From Neurospora crassa OR74A (lineage: Eukaryota > Ascomycota > Sordariomycetes > Sordariales > Sordariaceae), in assembly GCF_000182925.2 (NCBI RefSeq), contig NC_026505.1:2728001-2792000 (forward strand): a stretch of DNA of 64,000 nucleotides, in the 5' to 3' direction. This document shows positions 45,635 to 55,151 of this stretch, one piece after another (position 1 is the stretch's first letter; each line of letters starts with the position of its first letter). Under the pieces are notes generated by a model. It had not been told where the DNA came from and did no database searches. It saw nothing but the letters and a program-made list of their open reading frames with translations. A program made the position numbers and the translations under genes.

Positions 45635-48184
45635 TCACTTCTCCGAAACAAACATTGACCCCATCCAACCGTATGCCCGGCTCAGCCGTCTGCCGATTCG
45701 CCTTGCCATCATAAAGGTGAGCTTCCCTTTAGGATGCGGTTCGTGGAATTGGATGGCCCGTTCAACATCCAAGCTGGTAGGACGAAACTGCCAGACGGAT
45801 CCATACAGCTTCTCGGCCATGAATCCGGTAGAGGTCATGGCATGTAGGAAGTCGTTCCAGGGAATCTCGCCAGGGCTGGAGGTTATGTTGGGGTTGTAGA
45901 ACAGCGTACGAAAAACCTTGATGGATCTAGCATCAACGGCAAAAGTAGGCTGTTTATCCCCAGTCATGTCCGGCGTTGGGGTTTGTTCCAAAGTGCTAGG
46001 CTCCGTTGGGGCGTTCGTAGTGCCACGCGTCTTAACCTTGATCTTTGGAGACGGGGTAGGCTCGGATTTGGGAGCTGCGAGGCCGAAGAAGAAAGAAGAG
46101 AAGGGGACGATCAAGTCATCCACAATCGCGACAGTTGTTTTTGCCCCTTTGTCGTCTGCACTTGGCGCGGGAGATTCATCCCACTCAGGTGTACGCTGGA
46201 GACTTCGCGATTGAGTAAGGAGTCTTCGCACGAACGTGTTTTCAAGGTTGTTTGCGTCCTTGTACATGAATCGATCGACACCCTTCCAGAATTCGTCGAG
46301 GTTGCCTTCTGCACTTCTCAGAGCCTCCACATTCTCTTTGGTGCGGCGCTTGTCGACGGGGTAGAAAAATCTCCTAGATGCAGGCTTACCCAGCCGGACA
46401 AGTGGGTGGAACCTGCCCTGCTTCTCACTGGTAGCCCTGACAATAGCTGCCCAAGGCTTGCTGGTTTCGGCAAACGCAGCCTTGATGTTATCCTCATGGT
46501 CGATATTGAGACTCTCAAAGCTGCGGGCCCACGGTTGGTAGCAGTCAAGCTGTCTCATACACTGGGTAATGATGGACAGCTGTCCGATTAAGCCAGCAAC
46601 ATAGGACGATATCATCCGGCTAGCTTCCTTTTCAGTCTCCAGCAGGCGCTCCAACTCGTCCACAATTATGGGCTGTGAGGCGAGGAACAGGTCCATGCCG
46701 TCCTCCCACAGCGTCCTCAGAAGCCAGACCAACCGCTTCTCTACTGGAGTCAGCTTGTGGTTAGGGTTGAAGGCGACTGCGACGTCGTTCAGGTCCCGCA
46801 GTGATCCCTGGGCTCGGATCGAGAGATATCTCATGGGCGGCGATGACATGACTGTCTGTTTCAGTTCGCCAAGGACACCCTTGGTGGCCTGGTAAAGGTA
46901 GAAACGGAATTTGAGTAACGCCTTCAGATACTCCTTGGGTAAGTCGTCCTTGACTGATATGGCCTTTGCATATTTTTCTTGGAGACCCTGCAACTCTTGG
47001 GCTTGGCGATGAAGCTCGTTGTATACCTCAACGTCCATGTAAGCCGTTTTGACAAGAGTGGACAAGATACGTGACCATAACACTTCCTCGTTGACGGGAT
47101 AGGATTTGCCCCAGCGGTCTTTGAGGGTCTCCGGGCGATGGTCTTGCAATTCCAGGGCTTTGTCGACGAAATAGTTTGGATCCTCACGTAGGGACCACAA
47201 GTGATCTTCACTGGCTGCCGCTTGAGCGCCCAGAAGCGACTCGATGCGGCCAAAGTCAAGTTTGGCGGGTACTCTGTAAGGAGCTTCAGCAGCCAAGACA
47301 GCAAGAGAATCGAAGCCGGTTGTCTCACTTTCTTCTTTCATGTGCGGCTCGGGCTGGACGGGATATGAGCTGCTCAAAAGCTTGTCTTCGGGGATCTCGT
47401 GGAGAATCTCGGTGCAGCATTTGATCAAGAAAGATAGTAGGCGATCCTGAACTTCCAACACAAGAAGTCCTTCACCGGGCAGGAACTGTCTCTGACTCAT
47501 GGCCAACTCGAAGTTGCTGGGGTGCTCGTCCCAGGACAAAAGCTTGCCGTAATCATCAGGGTGCTTTTCGTCGACGCCGTTGAGGATCATGGTGTGCTCG
47601 TTAAGGAAAATGGGTACAACGGCTTTCGTAACGAAGGCAAACTTTGTATTGGTGGCATCGATGGCGGCAAAGGTACAAGGGTGGTGGCGTCCGCGCGAGT
47701 TTAGCAACAGTGGCAGTAAACGGGGACGAGAGAGATCCTCTTGGTTGATATAAGGCCACATGAACCAATCTTTGTACTTGGTACCCGACATGCGCTGCTG
47801 CTCCGACTCCTTGAGGAAGGCCTCAAAGTCAGGACGATGATTGGGGGCCATGTTGGGCCATGCCTTGAGCAGGATCTGGAGACGCTGTGCCTTCTTCTTC
47901 TTGGCCCAGCGCTTTTGAATGGTGTCTTCATGTCGTTCAAGGATATCGTGCAACTTGGCGTAGGAAGCGAATATGCTGTCACGTCTCTCCTTGGCCGTGC
48001 GACGGACGGCATCAGGGGATTGGCTTTCGGGGATGGGTAGCCCGCCTGGGCCGCCGCCGCCTAGAGCCTTGAAGATGCTTGCGGGGTCATTAAAGTCGAT
48101 GTCGTCAAAGTTGATACCGGGACCGTCAAAACGTTCGGCATCGGCACTCCAAGGGTCAAATTGATGATTGGGACGGAGATCCAT
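45635..48184 (-). CDS. Conserved fungal protein of unknown function (849 aa)
   Basis: A single exon encodes 849 aa starting at the ATG at 48184 (MDLRPNHQFDPWS). The same frame is open for another 118 codons to an ATG at 48538, but that stretch is Thr/His/Pro-rich and looks like translated leader, so I use 48184. The start region (DDIDFNDPASIFKALGG) is acidic. Next comes an all-helical part with a basic nuclear-like patch, RWAKKKKAQR. A cluster DWFMWPYINQEDLSRPRLL and a conserved-looking C-terminal block, IKVFRTLFYNPNITSSPGEI followed by a terminal 'WMGSMF', end the protein. This organisation is widespread in filamentous ascomycetes as an unnamed protein. I see no enzyme motif, membrane segment or signal peptide. 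Confidence 0.75.
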   Translation of the reverse strand: MDLRPNHQFDPWSADAERFDGPGINFDDIDFNDPASIFKALGGGGPGGLPIPESQSPDAVRRTAKERRDSIFASYAKLHDILERHEDTIQKRWAKKKKAQRLQILLKAWPNMAPNHRPDFEAFLKESEQQRMSGTKYKDWFMWPYINQEDLSRPRLLPLLLNSRGRHHPCTFAAIDATNTKFAFVTKAVVPIFLNEHTMILNGVDEKHPDDYGKLLSWDEHPSNFELAMSQRQFLPGEGLLVLEVQDRLLSFLIKCCTEILHEIPEDKLLSSSYPVQPEPHMKEESETTGFDSLAVLAAEAPYRVPAKLDFGRIESLLGAQAAASEDHLWSLREDPNYFVDKALELQDHRPETLKDRWGKSYPVNEEVLWSRILSTLVKTAYMDVEVYNELHRQAQELQGLQEKYAKAISVKDDLPKEYLKALLKFRFYLYQATKGVLGELKQTVMSSPPMRYLSIRAQGSLRDLNDVAVAFNPNHKLTPVEKRLVWLLRTLWEDGMDLFLASQPIIVDELERLLETEKEASRMISSYVAGLIGQLSIITQCMRQLDCYQPWARSFESLNIDHEDNIKAAFAETSKPWAAIVRATSEKQGRFHPLVRLGKPASRRFFYPVDKRRTKENVEALRSAEGNLDEFWKGVDRFMYKDANNLENTFVRRLLTQSRSLQRTPEWDESPAPSADDKGAKTTVAIVDDLIVPFSSFFFGLAAPKSEPTPSPKIKVKTRGTTNAPTEPSTLEQTPTPDMTGDKQPTFAVDARSIKVFRTLFYNPNITSSPGEIPWNDFLHAMTSTGFMAEKLYGSVWQFRPTSLDVERAIQFHEPHPKGKLTFMMARRIGRRLSRAYGWMGSMFVSEK

Positions 48185-48837
48185 GACTACTGCCCGCCGC
48201 CTCTCAAAAAAGGAAATGGTTGGATGAGGATGAAGGGGAATGGCGTGTAAGTGGTGAGGGGGTCCCAGTGAGGTTGTGGTCGAAATCGGAACCGGAAGCG
48301 GCTTGGTCACGTCGAAGCAGCCGTCTCCACCTGAAAAGCGGGTCTCTGACAGCTGTGTGAGCTGGAGCTGTTCCGACCTTGTCAAGCCTGGCAGGTGCCA
48401 GGCATCTATCTTAGTCTGCGACGTCCTCTGCAATGTTGGATTGAAAAGGACTTGCCGTTTGCACATCGCTTTCGCTTGGCTCAACATTGTCTGCTTGCGA
48501 AAAAAAGAAGTGAACGGTCTCAACGCATGCTGTTGCATTCAACTTAACATTCTCGCAGACTTGAGTCAAAATTATAATGTCCATCCTCCTCGAAGTTGGC
48601 TTGCTCTGCAGGACCTTCAGTCCATCGCTGTAAGAGGCTCACTGTCTTGTCGTTTGCAATCAGATTGTCCGCCTCACCCATCACAACTCAGCGACTCCCA
48701 ACACATCTCTTCATCTCCCTCTTTTTTCCTCGGCTTCCCATCATGAATACTCATTGTCTATTGTCCTACGCTATAGCAGTTCATTACTGCATCAACCTCC
48801 AGCTCTTCAGTTTCTCCCATTTCGCCATTAATAATCA
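48185..48837. other. Leader region of the 849-aa gene and 3' side of the TFIIA gene
   Basis: The first 350 bp stay open in the frame of the 849-aa gene (see that entry). The rest is C/T-rich and shows no gene. It may include a promoter for the minus-strand gene and the 3' UTR of the TFIIA gene. Confidence 0.4.
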
Positions 48838-49695
48838 TCAACCTCCTCGTTTCTTCTTCTTCCCTGCATCTGGTTCCCTCCCATCGCAAGCAACAATCAA
48901 CAACTTATCAACCCTGAAGACCTCGGGTCCCTTGCCATCATCATCTTTCTTACTCTGCTCGATTCCGTTACCGCCATCACCCCTGCTTCTCTTCCCGGCT
49001 CTCTCTTCACTGTCCCCATCTTCATGTTCATCTCTCTTCCTCTTAGCACCCAACTCACCCTTTCCTCCACTTCCACTGCTTCCACCATCTCGCAAATCTG
49101 CCTCGACGTTTCCGGGCCTTCCTCTCCTCCTCCTCCGCCTCCTCTCCGAACCAACAGCAATCTCAACATCCTCCACCCACAACTTCCAAATATCGTCCAC
49201 CAGTCTGTACTGTTTCAGTTTCCCCTTCATCTTGATCACCGGTATTTTGTTGATGACTTCATCATGTGTGGCGAGCGTTTGGGCGATTACGCGGTCGAAG
49301 GTTGTGAGGACGTGATCGGTTAGTTTTTGGGTCAGGGATGCGAGGGTCTGCTGTCGCTGTTGCTGTGGCTGGGACTGGAGTTGTGGTCTTACGTCTCTCG
49401 GCGTGGTGGATGAGGAGGAGGAGGAAGCACGGGTGCTGGTGCTGGTGTTCATACTAATAGCTGGAGACGAGGGCTCGGTTGTGGTTGTGGTGCCAGTTAT
49501 ATCAATGGGATCGCCCGCTTCACTACCAGTCGGCTCAGTTGTCAGGTTGATAGGGTGGTCCAGGGCGGCGCCGGGGATGATTGGAAACCGGCCGGCAAGG
49601 ATGAGCTCGTCCATTGCTTCGATCAGGGCGCTACCGAGGCTGCCATCGCGGTAAAGTGTGAGGTACTTTTTGGGAGCGCTGTGGTTTGAGGACAT
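48838..49695 (-). CDS. TOA2: TFIIA small (gamma) subunit, expanded form
   Basis: A single 285-aa frame starts at the ATG at 49695. Residues 10-37 (YLTLYRDGSLGSALIEAMDE, then LILAGRF) match the first helices of TFIIA gamma. After an insert come the second helices and beta domain: LTDHVLTTFDRVIAQTLAT, then KGKLKQYRLVDDIWKLWVED. TFIIA gamma and the alpha/beta chains bind TBP on the TATA box and stabilise the RNA polymerase II pre-initiation complex. The family is usually 105-130 aa. Here about 80 residues of Thr/Ser/Gln-rich sequence interrupt the turn between the two helix pairs, and about 100 residues of Arg/Gly and Lys/Asp/Glu-rich tail follow. A GTAAGA within the insert could be a donor, but I found no complete intron that restores the usual length. 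Confidence 0.8.
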   Translation of the reverse strand: MSSNHSAPKKYLTLYRDGSLGSALIEAMDELILAGRFPIIPGAALDHPINLTTEPTGSEAGDPIDITGTTTTTEPSSPAISMNTSTSTRASSSSSSTTPRDVRPQLQSQPQQQRQQTLASLTQKLTDHVLTTFDRVIAQTLATHDEVINKIPVIKMKGKLKQYRLVDDIWKLWVEDVEIAVGSERRRRRRRGRPGNVEADLRDGGSSGSGGKGELGAKRKRDEHEDGDSEERAGKRSRGDGGNGIEQSKKDDDGKGPEVFRVDKLLIVACDGREPDAGKKKKRGG

Positions 49696-50414
49696 TTCTG
49701 GCTGTAGTGAGCTTGCATATGTGTACGTACTATATGCCTTTCCTGTCGTTGTCGGCCGGCTCAGTGGTCTAAGCTTTAGCGGTTGAAGTATGCACGACTT
49801 TGGCCTAGCTGGCGGAGCTTATATAGATGAGATTATCACGCATTGTGGAAATGGGCGGTTGGGAAGATCGTGAATAGAATCGATGGGTCAATTGAAAAGA
49901 TATAAGAACCGTGATCCACAGAATCACTGACCATTGAGTCACTGCTATTGTCGGACCGCACTGTAATTCACGTGTTTAAGGTTTTGCGGGCTATCAACGG
50001 ACCTTGATGAGTGCAAGGACTGGGCCAGAACTGAAGGTTCAGTGCTATTGCCTGGGGCAAAAACGGGAAGAAGTGATATCTTTCATCTCTCGCTCGAAAA
50101 CCTTCTTGCTACCCCAACAGTTTTTCACTTAAAGAGCCACAGCAGTCACCAACGGCTTTCATAATCCACAGTCAGTGCCGCTGGAAGCAAACGGTGCAGT
50201 ATCGTTGGGCTCTGACCTAGTGACGCGAATCCAGAAAGTCTCGTATCAAGCACAAATCCTGAAAGGGCTCATATTGGTAACCTACACCAGCCAAGCTCTG
50301 TTTCCGATGACCCATTCTGAACTGAAGGAACAGAAAGAGCAGGCACTCACCAGATAAGTGGCCCGATTTAAACTGGTCTGTCTGCCGGGAAGAATACCCA
50401 TCTGAAGGGACGTA
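49696..50414. other. Intergenic region
   Basis: Promoter side of TOA2 and sequence up to a decayed P450 fragment. No gene is seen. A 60-codon frame at 50175-50357 has no features. Confidence 0.45.
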
Positions 50415-50900
50415 GATAGAACTATCTAGTTAAGTTACTATTTCAAGGAACATGATGGAATTGGAAGTTCTGTGGATGTTTAACTCCTTAGATTTAACAT
50501 AGCCCTTGCCATCCGCGACCTTTCTCGATGCATCCCAAGGTTTTACCAAAGACCAGTCCACTGATCACAATGAAAGTGAAGTATCTAAATTTGCTTGTGA
50601 GGTCCATTGGCCGGGATTTTGCTCCTTTTGAGATGTACTTGTCTTCAAATAGCTTGATGAAGGCAGCTACTCGGCTGCCTGATTCCGCTTCTGCCGAGCG
50701 GTTTTCCTTGCCAAAATACCTACCAGAATGGATTGGTGGTTGGTATCGCGCGGTATCCTTCACTCGAGTCATCTGTCAAGACATTGCTAGGCGCAATGCG
50801 TATATGTCGATGCGTTTTGGTTGCACAACTGATCAGAGATCCAGACAATATAAGAACTTGCCATACTTGTCATAACACTCCATTGCAGCCTGGGGTTGCC
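50415..50900 (-). pseudogene. Cytochrome P450 fragment, degraded
   Basis: Reading the minus strand from about 50900 gives P450-like blocks in one frame: ECYDKYGKFLY (the 'YG.vvR' region), RVKDTARYQPPIHSGRYF, then FIKLFEDKYISKGAKSRPMD leading into LTSKFRYFTFIVISGLVFGK (the helix-E 'FRYfTFDvI.dLaFG' region). Two in-frame TGA codons occur in the first part and about 30 residues seem deleted before the helix-E block. After GCIEKGR a frameshift into a neighbouring frame is needed (DGKGYVKSK), then the similarity stops. No heme-binding Cys region or I-helix is present. This is therefore a truncated, non-functional remnant. P450s are haem monooxygenases, but no activity is expected here. The match is by eye to the family, not by alignment. 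Confidence 0.6.
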
Positions 50901-51756
50901 GCCATTTCAACGCCGCCGTAGGATATGCACGTCAGCAGCAGAAGACAGTAAAGTTCCTGATGGTTGTATAATTGGTTCTGAGCTCATTGTAGTGTCAACA
51001 GCGATAGATAGCACTGCACTGGACGATAACCTTGGGGCCGTGAAGGCAACTCATAATGCGCCGGGAGTTAAGGAGGTCGTCTGCCGTTGCGAATATCGAG
51101 GACGGACCCCGAAAACATAAGTGCAGACAATTTGGACACTTTGCGGAACAGCGCGGGATATTTGCACTTAAAAAGGTTTTTGCACATGCCGGTGCTTCAT
51201 TTCCATACAAAGAAAATGCGAATCCCGGCTGTCAAAATGAAGTTTGCACTTTCTGGGTCACTTTGTACATAGTATGTGTATGCAGTGAGGGGGGGTTTGC
51301 ATCTGCAGGGGACATTGCCATATTGACAGAGGGAAGATGTCCACCATGCTCCCAAGAGGCTCGGCATTCATTCTGACCCATTGAAGCACGCACGTGGCGC
51401 CATTGTTTACATGGAAGGCGTGCTTCAGGGTTGACAATGGAGGGGACGCTATAAAGCTCTTTTATCTTGTCGTCCCCCCCCTCCAACACTTGACGACCGC
51501 ATTTGCCCAACATTATCGTCTTTTTGGGGTCCGTAACAGCTCGGAACGGTGGGTGGCAGGAGGACCCTGACACTGTTAAAGATCAGCTACTATAACACCA
51601 AGAGTCAGAACATACCTTACCGAGAGGATACAGAGCTCAACAGGGGCCAACACGCACCATCAATACAGCATATGTACCTATAGTGCGACCCCGCACCACT
51701 AAAACACAACACCACCACCACGAAAAGATCACCAAGCTTCGAACGGGGACCTCACC
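50901..51756. other. Intergenic region
   Basis: No gene seen. The part nearest 51756 should be the promoter of the chromate transporter. Further P450-like traces may extend upstream of 50900 on the minus strand but are too degraded to call. Confidence 0.4.
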
Positions 51757-53634
51757 ATGACCTCTACTTGCTGTACATTCAAACGGCGAGGGACGAAAGG
51801 GGCATTTCGTACGATAGCAATGTCACCTCAACCTCCAGTACCTAACAACTTTACCGGTCGCGCGAGATCATTGGCATCGCGAAGCTGGAATGTCTTCCGA
51901 GTCAACTGGCACTTGGGCTTCACGGCTTTTGGTGGGCCACCGGTCCACTTTAGGATAGTGAGTGCGACCTGTACTGTGAAACGGCCTGAACTGCAACAAC
52001 CTAATTAGTCTGCTTAAAACTGGCAAACCTGTAAGATTACCTATGGGCTGACAAGGAGACGATAACAGTTTAATGTCAAATTCGTGCAAAAGACCAAATG
52101 GATCGATGAGCAGGTGTACCAAGAGCTCTTCAGCGTCTCGCAGGCCCTCAGCGGACCAGGCAGCACCAAGATGTTGTACTGTATCAACTTGATACAAGAC
52201 GGATTCCTTGCTGCCGTGTTCAGCTTCCTGCTGTGGAGGTAAGTCACAGACAGCATCCGACCATCCACACAAGATTACCTAGGTACCTACCGTGAACGAC
52301 GAGTCTAACAAGACGCAACCAGTTTACCGGGTGCCATAGGCATGTACGCGCTCGCTGTCGGCGTGTCAAAGATTGACGAAACCCTTCCGAGACCGGTATA
52401 TGCTCTACTATCGGGCCTTAACGCCGGTACTGTCGGCGTCATTGCTCTTGCTGCCGTCGAACTATCCGAAAAGGCCATTACGGATCGGCTAACGAGAATC
52501 CTGGTCTTCCTCGGCGCTACTGCCGGCATGCTGTACAATGCCCTCTGGTACTTCCCGGTCTTGATGCTAGCATCTGGTATCGCGACACTTGTACATGACT
52601 TGAGATGGATGCACCAACCGATTTCGGCCATCGTTGGTTTTGGTACGGATCTGAAGGGCAAGCTCATCAGGGCATGGCCTTTTGGAAAGTGGCCCGGATC
52701 AGCTTCAGATGCGGGTAACGATAACAATGCCGCGGTGCAAGGGCGAAGGAACAGTGCAGATGACGAAGAAAGCATCGAAATGTCGAGTGTGGCAAAGGCA
52801 ACAGCGACGGCGTCAAGCAGCTCCGGTGCCCGACCGAGAGCTGGACAACAGTCGCAGCTGTCCGACCTTCCAGTTACCGAACAAGAAGCATCCACGTCGT
52901 CCTCCACAGGCGAAAACGAACCACGCACTATTTCAACTGAGTTTCGACTCGACTTTTCCTGGAAAATCGGAACGGCCATCGTCGCTTGCTTCTTCGCCAC
53001 CTTTGTTGCCGTCATGGTCACTCGCGGCGTCTTCCCGAATCCGCCTGGACTTCCCCTCTTGTACCACTTGTTTGTCAACATGTATCTTGCCGGCACAATT
53101 ATCTTTGGCGGCGGCCCTGTCGTTATTCCTCTGTTGCGGGAATACGTGGTTGCCGAGGGCTGGGTGAATCCCCGCGACTTTCTCATCGGACTTGCTCTGA
53201 TCCAGGCCTTCCCAGGGCCCAACTTCAACTTTGCCGTGTTCCTGGGGGCCTTGACCGCCATCGGCAGCGGTAATAACCCGGTAGCAGGTGCGGTCCTCGC
53301 CTGGGTCGGCATTTTCAGCCCGGGCTTGATCTTGGTCCATGGTACAATGGGGATTTGGAGTGCGGTGAGGAGCAAAAGATGGGTAAAGGCTGTGCTCAGG
53401 GGCGTGAATGCTAGCGCAGTCGGGCTGATTTATACCGCCGTTTACCGGATTTGGTGTGTTGGCTACATCGATGAGGGCTTTCAGTATGGTAAGAGCTTGG
53501 GCGCTGACCCATGGTGGGTCGTGGTAACGGCGACGAGCTACGTCGGTGGGCGATGGTTCAACCTCAAGGCACCTGTAGCAATTATTCTTGGTGCAATCAT
53601 GGGGTTGATCAGGTACGGCGTTGTGTCCGCTTGA
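51757..53634 (+). CDS. chr-1: CHR family chromate ion transporter
   Basis: Exons 51757-51957, 52069-52238 and 52323-53634, with GTGAGT and GTAAGT donors, close in phase to 560 aa. The ATG at 51757 has a CACCATG context; an in-frame ATG 21 codons later is also possible. Two homologous CHR halves are visible. The N-terminal half carries LGFTAFGGPPVHF, a WIDEQVYQELFSVSQALSGPGSTK block and further membrane helices. The C-terminal half begins near FVNMYLAGTIIFGGGPVVIP and repeats the pattern with ALIQAFPGPNFNFAVFLG. A hydrophilic Ser-rich linker lies between them. CHR proteins move chromate across membranes and in bacteria often confer efflux resistance. The N. crassa CHR-1 homologue was reported instead to increase chromium uptake and sensitivity, which is likely but not proven here. 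Confidence 0.92.
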
Positions 53635-53948
53635 GCGATACTCTGATCCTTGAAATCTAGTCTACGTATTAGCCTCAAGCCTGCAACAGCGAGCAATACA
53701 GCTGGGGAATATCGTGATGATTGGAGGGGCGCCGACGCGACACAAAACTCTAGAAATTTCCAACAGTCTCTTGCTAGGTCATCAGTCACTGGTGCTTTCG
53801 ATGGCTTTGCGAGTTAGATAGAAAAGTCACCGCGCATAACATTAGGACTGTCAAAGCGAGACCACATAGAACGTGGTCACTCGTAAGCTAACACGTACAC
53901 AGTGGAGGTACGTATCAACCGCATCCCGTCACCCAACCGAAGCCTTGT
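53635..53948. other. Gap between convergent genes
   Basis: Probable 3' UTRs of the chromate transporter (+) and the two-domain GFA protein (-). No other feature seen. Confidence 0.5.
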
Positions 53949-55151
53949 TCAATCAGCGAGAACATAGCCCTCAGTTCCTGTATCAGTTCTTTCGATCCGC
54001 TGCCGAATTTCATACCAGTCGACTCTCTCAAGTGTCCGCAAGTTCACGGGCTGCAAATTCAGCTTCGCCTCAATAATCTTCTTCGCCGCCTTGCCTCGCT
54101 CAGGATCCTGCCCCTCGAGATACTTCAGCCTCTCTGCGAGATCGGGAGGCCCATAAACTGTCATGAAAACCATCACGCCGCAAGTGACACAGTGCCGAAG
54201 ACCGTGCGCCCGCTGGTTATATAAGTACTCGAAGGTCTTGGTGTATGCTTCATCGGAAAAGACTACATAGTCCCTCATGGGATACATCCCGACAAAGGCA
54301 TCCTGAGGTTGAATGAGCGCAACAATTAGTAACCGTCGATGGCCGCATACAGATACAAGGTGCTTCTTACTCTCACACAAGAACTGCAATTGTCCTCTTT
54401 CACTGGCCATGGCTTTTCCGGGTTTCGTCCCGTTCTCATCAGCTCGAACCGAACTGTTCCACAGTGGCACCTACCGTGGTACATGACATCTGGAGTCCAA
54501 GGCAATAGTTCTCGAGCTACTTCGTCATCGAGATAGACTGTCTTGACAAGCGACCTGGAAAACCGGTTAGTGAATCTTGACGTTTGTTGACGGCCCAATA
54601 TATGAAGTAGTGTCTTTCTTACTCAAGGAAGAAGATACTGACACCCTGAAAAGCCCGCACATTGACCAACAGTAGTCCCTTCAGAGGTCCATGCGAATGC
54701 ATGCCCTGCAATCCTGTGCCACAGTTGCCACAGAACTTCAAAATGTCCAGTGTCAGCAACGCGCACTATGGTATACTTCATGCATTACCCCCGCCCCTCT
54801 TGTGAATCATTGTGCACTCACCTCATCCGATACTAAAGGACTTTCATACTTGATCAAACGGCCATCACCTCGTGTCCATGTCAATTTGCCCTCGTCAGGT
54901 TTCGAGGAACGAGGAAGCCAAATGTAGCCCTTCATGGAACACAGCGTGCAGGTGCATCTGAAAGCTCTGTCCACGAGCCTATGGCTTTTAGGGAGCGAAT
55001 ATTCAAAGCGATACCGGCCGCAGTGACAGTTGCCCTTGAAGACTGCCCAATCGGTTGTCTGTGGGATTGTCTGCGTCAGCGGTGCAGTTGGTGATGCAGA
55101 GTTCGGGGCCTGTGACGCGGCGCTCGTGTCCGTCAACGGTGGAGTGGACAT
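53949..55151 (-). CDS. Protein with two GFA/CENP-V-like zinc domains
   Basis: Exons 55151-54822, 54735-54623, 54554-54371 and 54302-53949 close in phase to 326 aa. The first domain has GNCHCGRYRFEY (Cys42, Cys44), RCTCTLC (Cys66, Cys68, Cys71) and FCGNCGTGLQG, which the splice at 54822/54735 restores. The second domain repeats the pattern with YHGRCHCGTVRFEL, DNCSSC and HCVTCG. These are the zinc-binding cysteines of the Mss4-like GFA (glutathione-dependent formaldehyde-activating) fold. In bacteria Gfa has been proposed to promote the S-hydroxymethylglutathione reaction, but most fungal members have no proven activity. Two domains in one chain is a common fungal arrangement. The first 30 residues are Ser/Thr/Pro-rich and there is no signal peptide. 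Confidence 0.88.
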
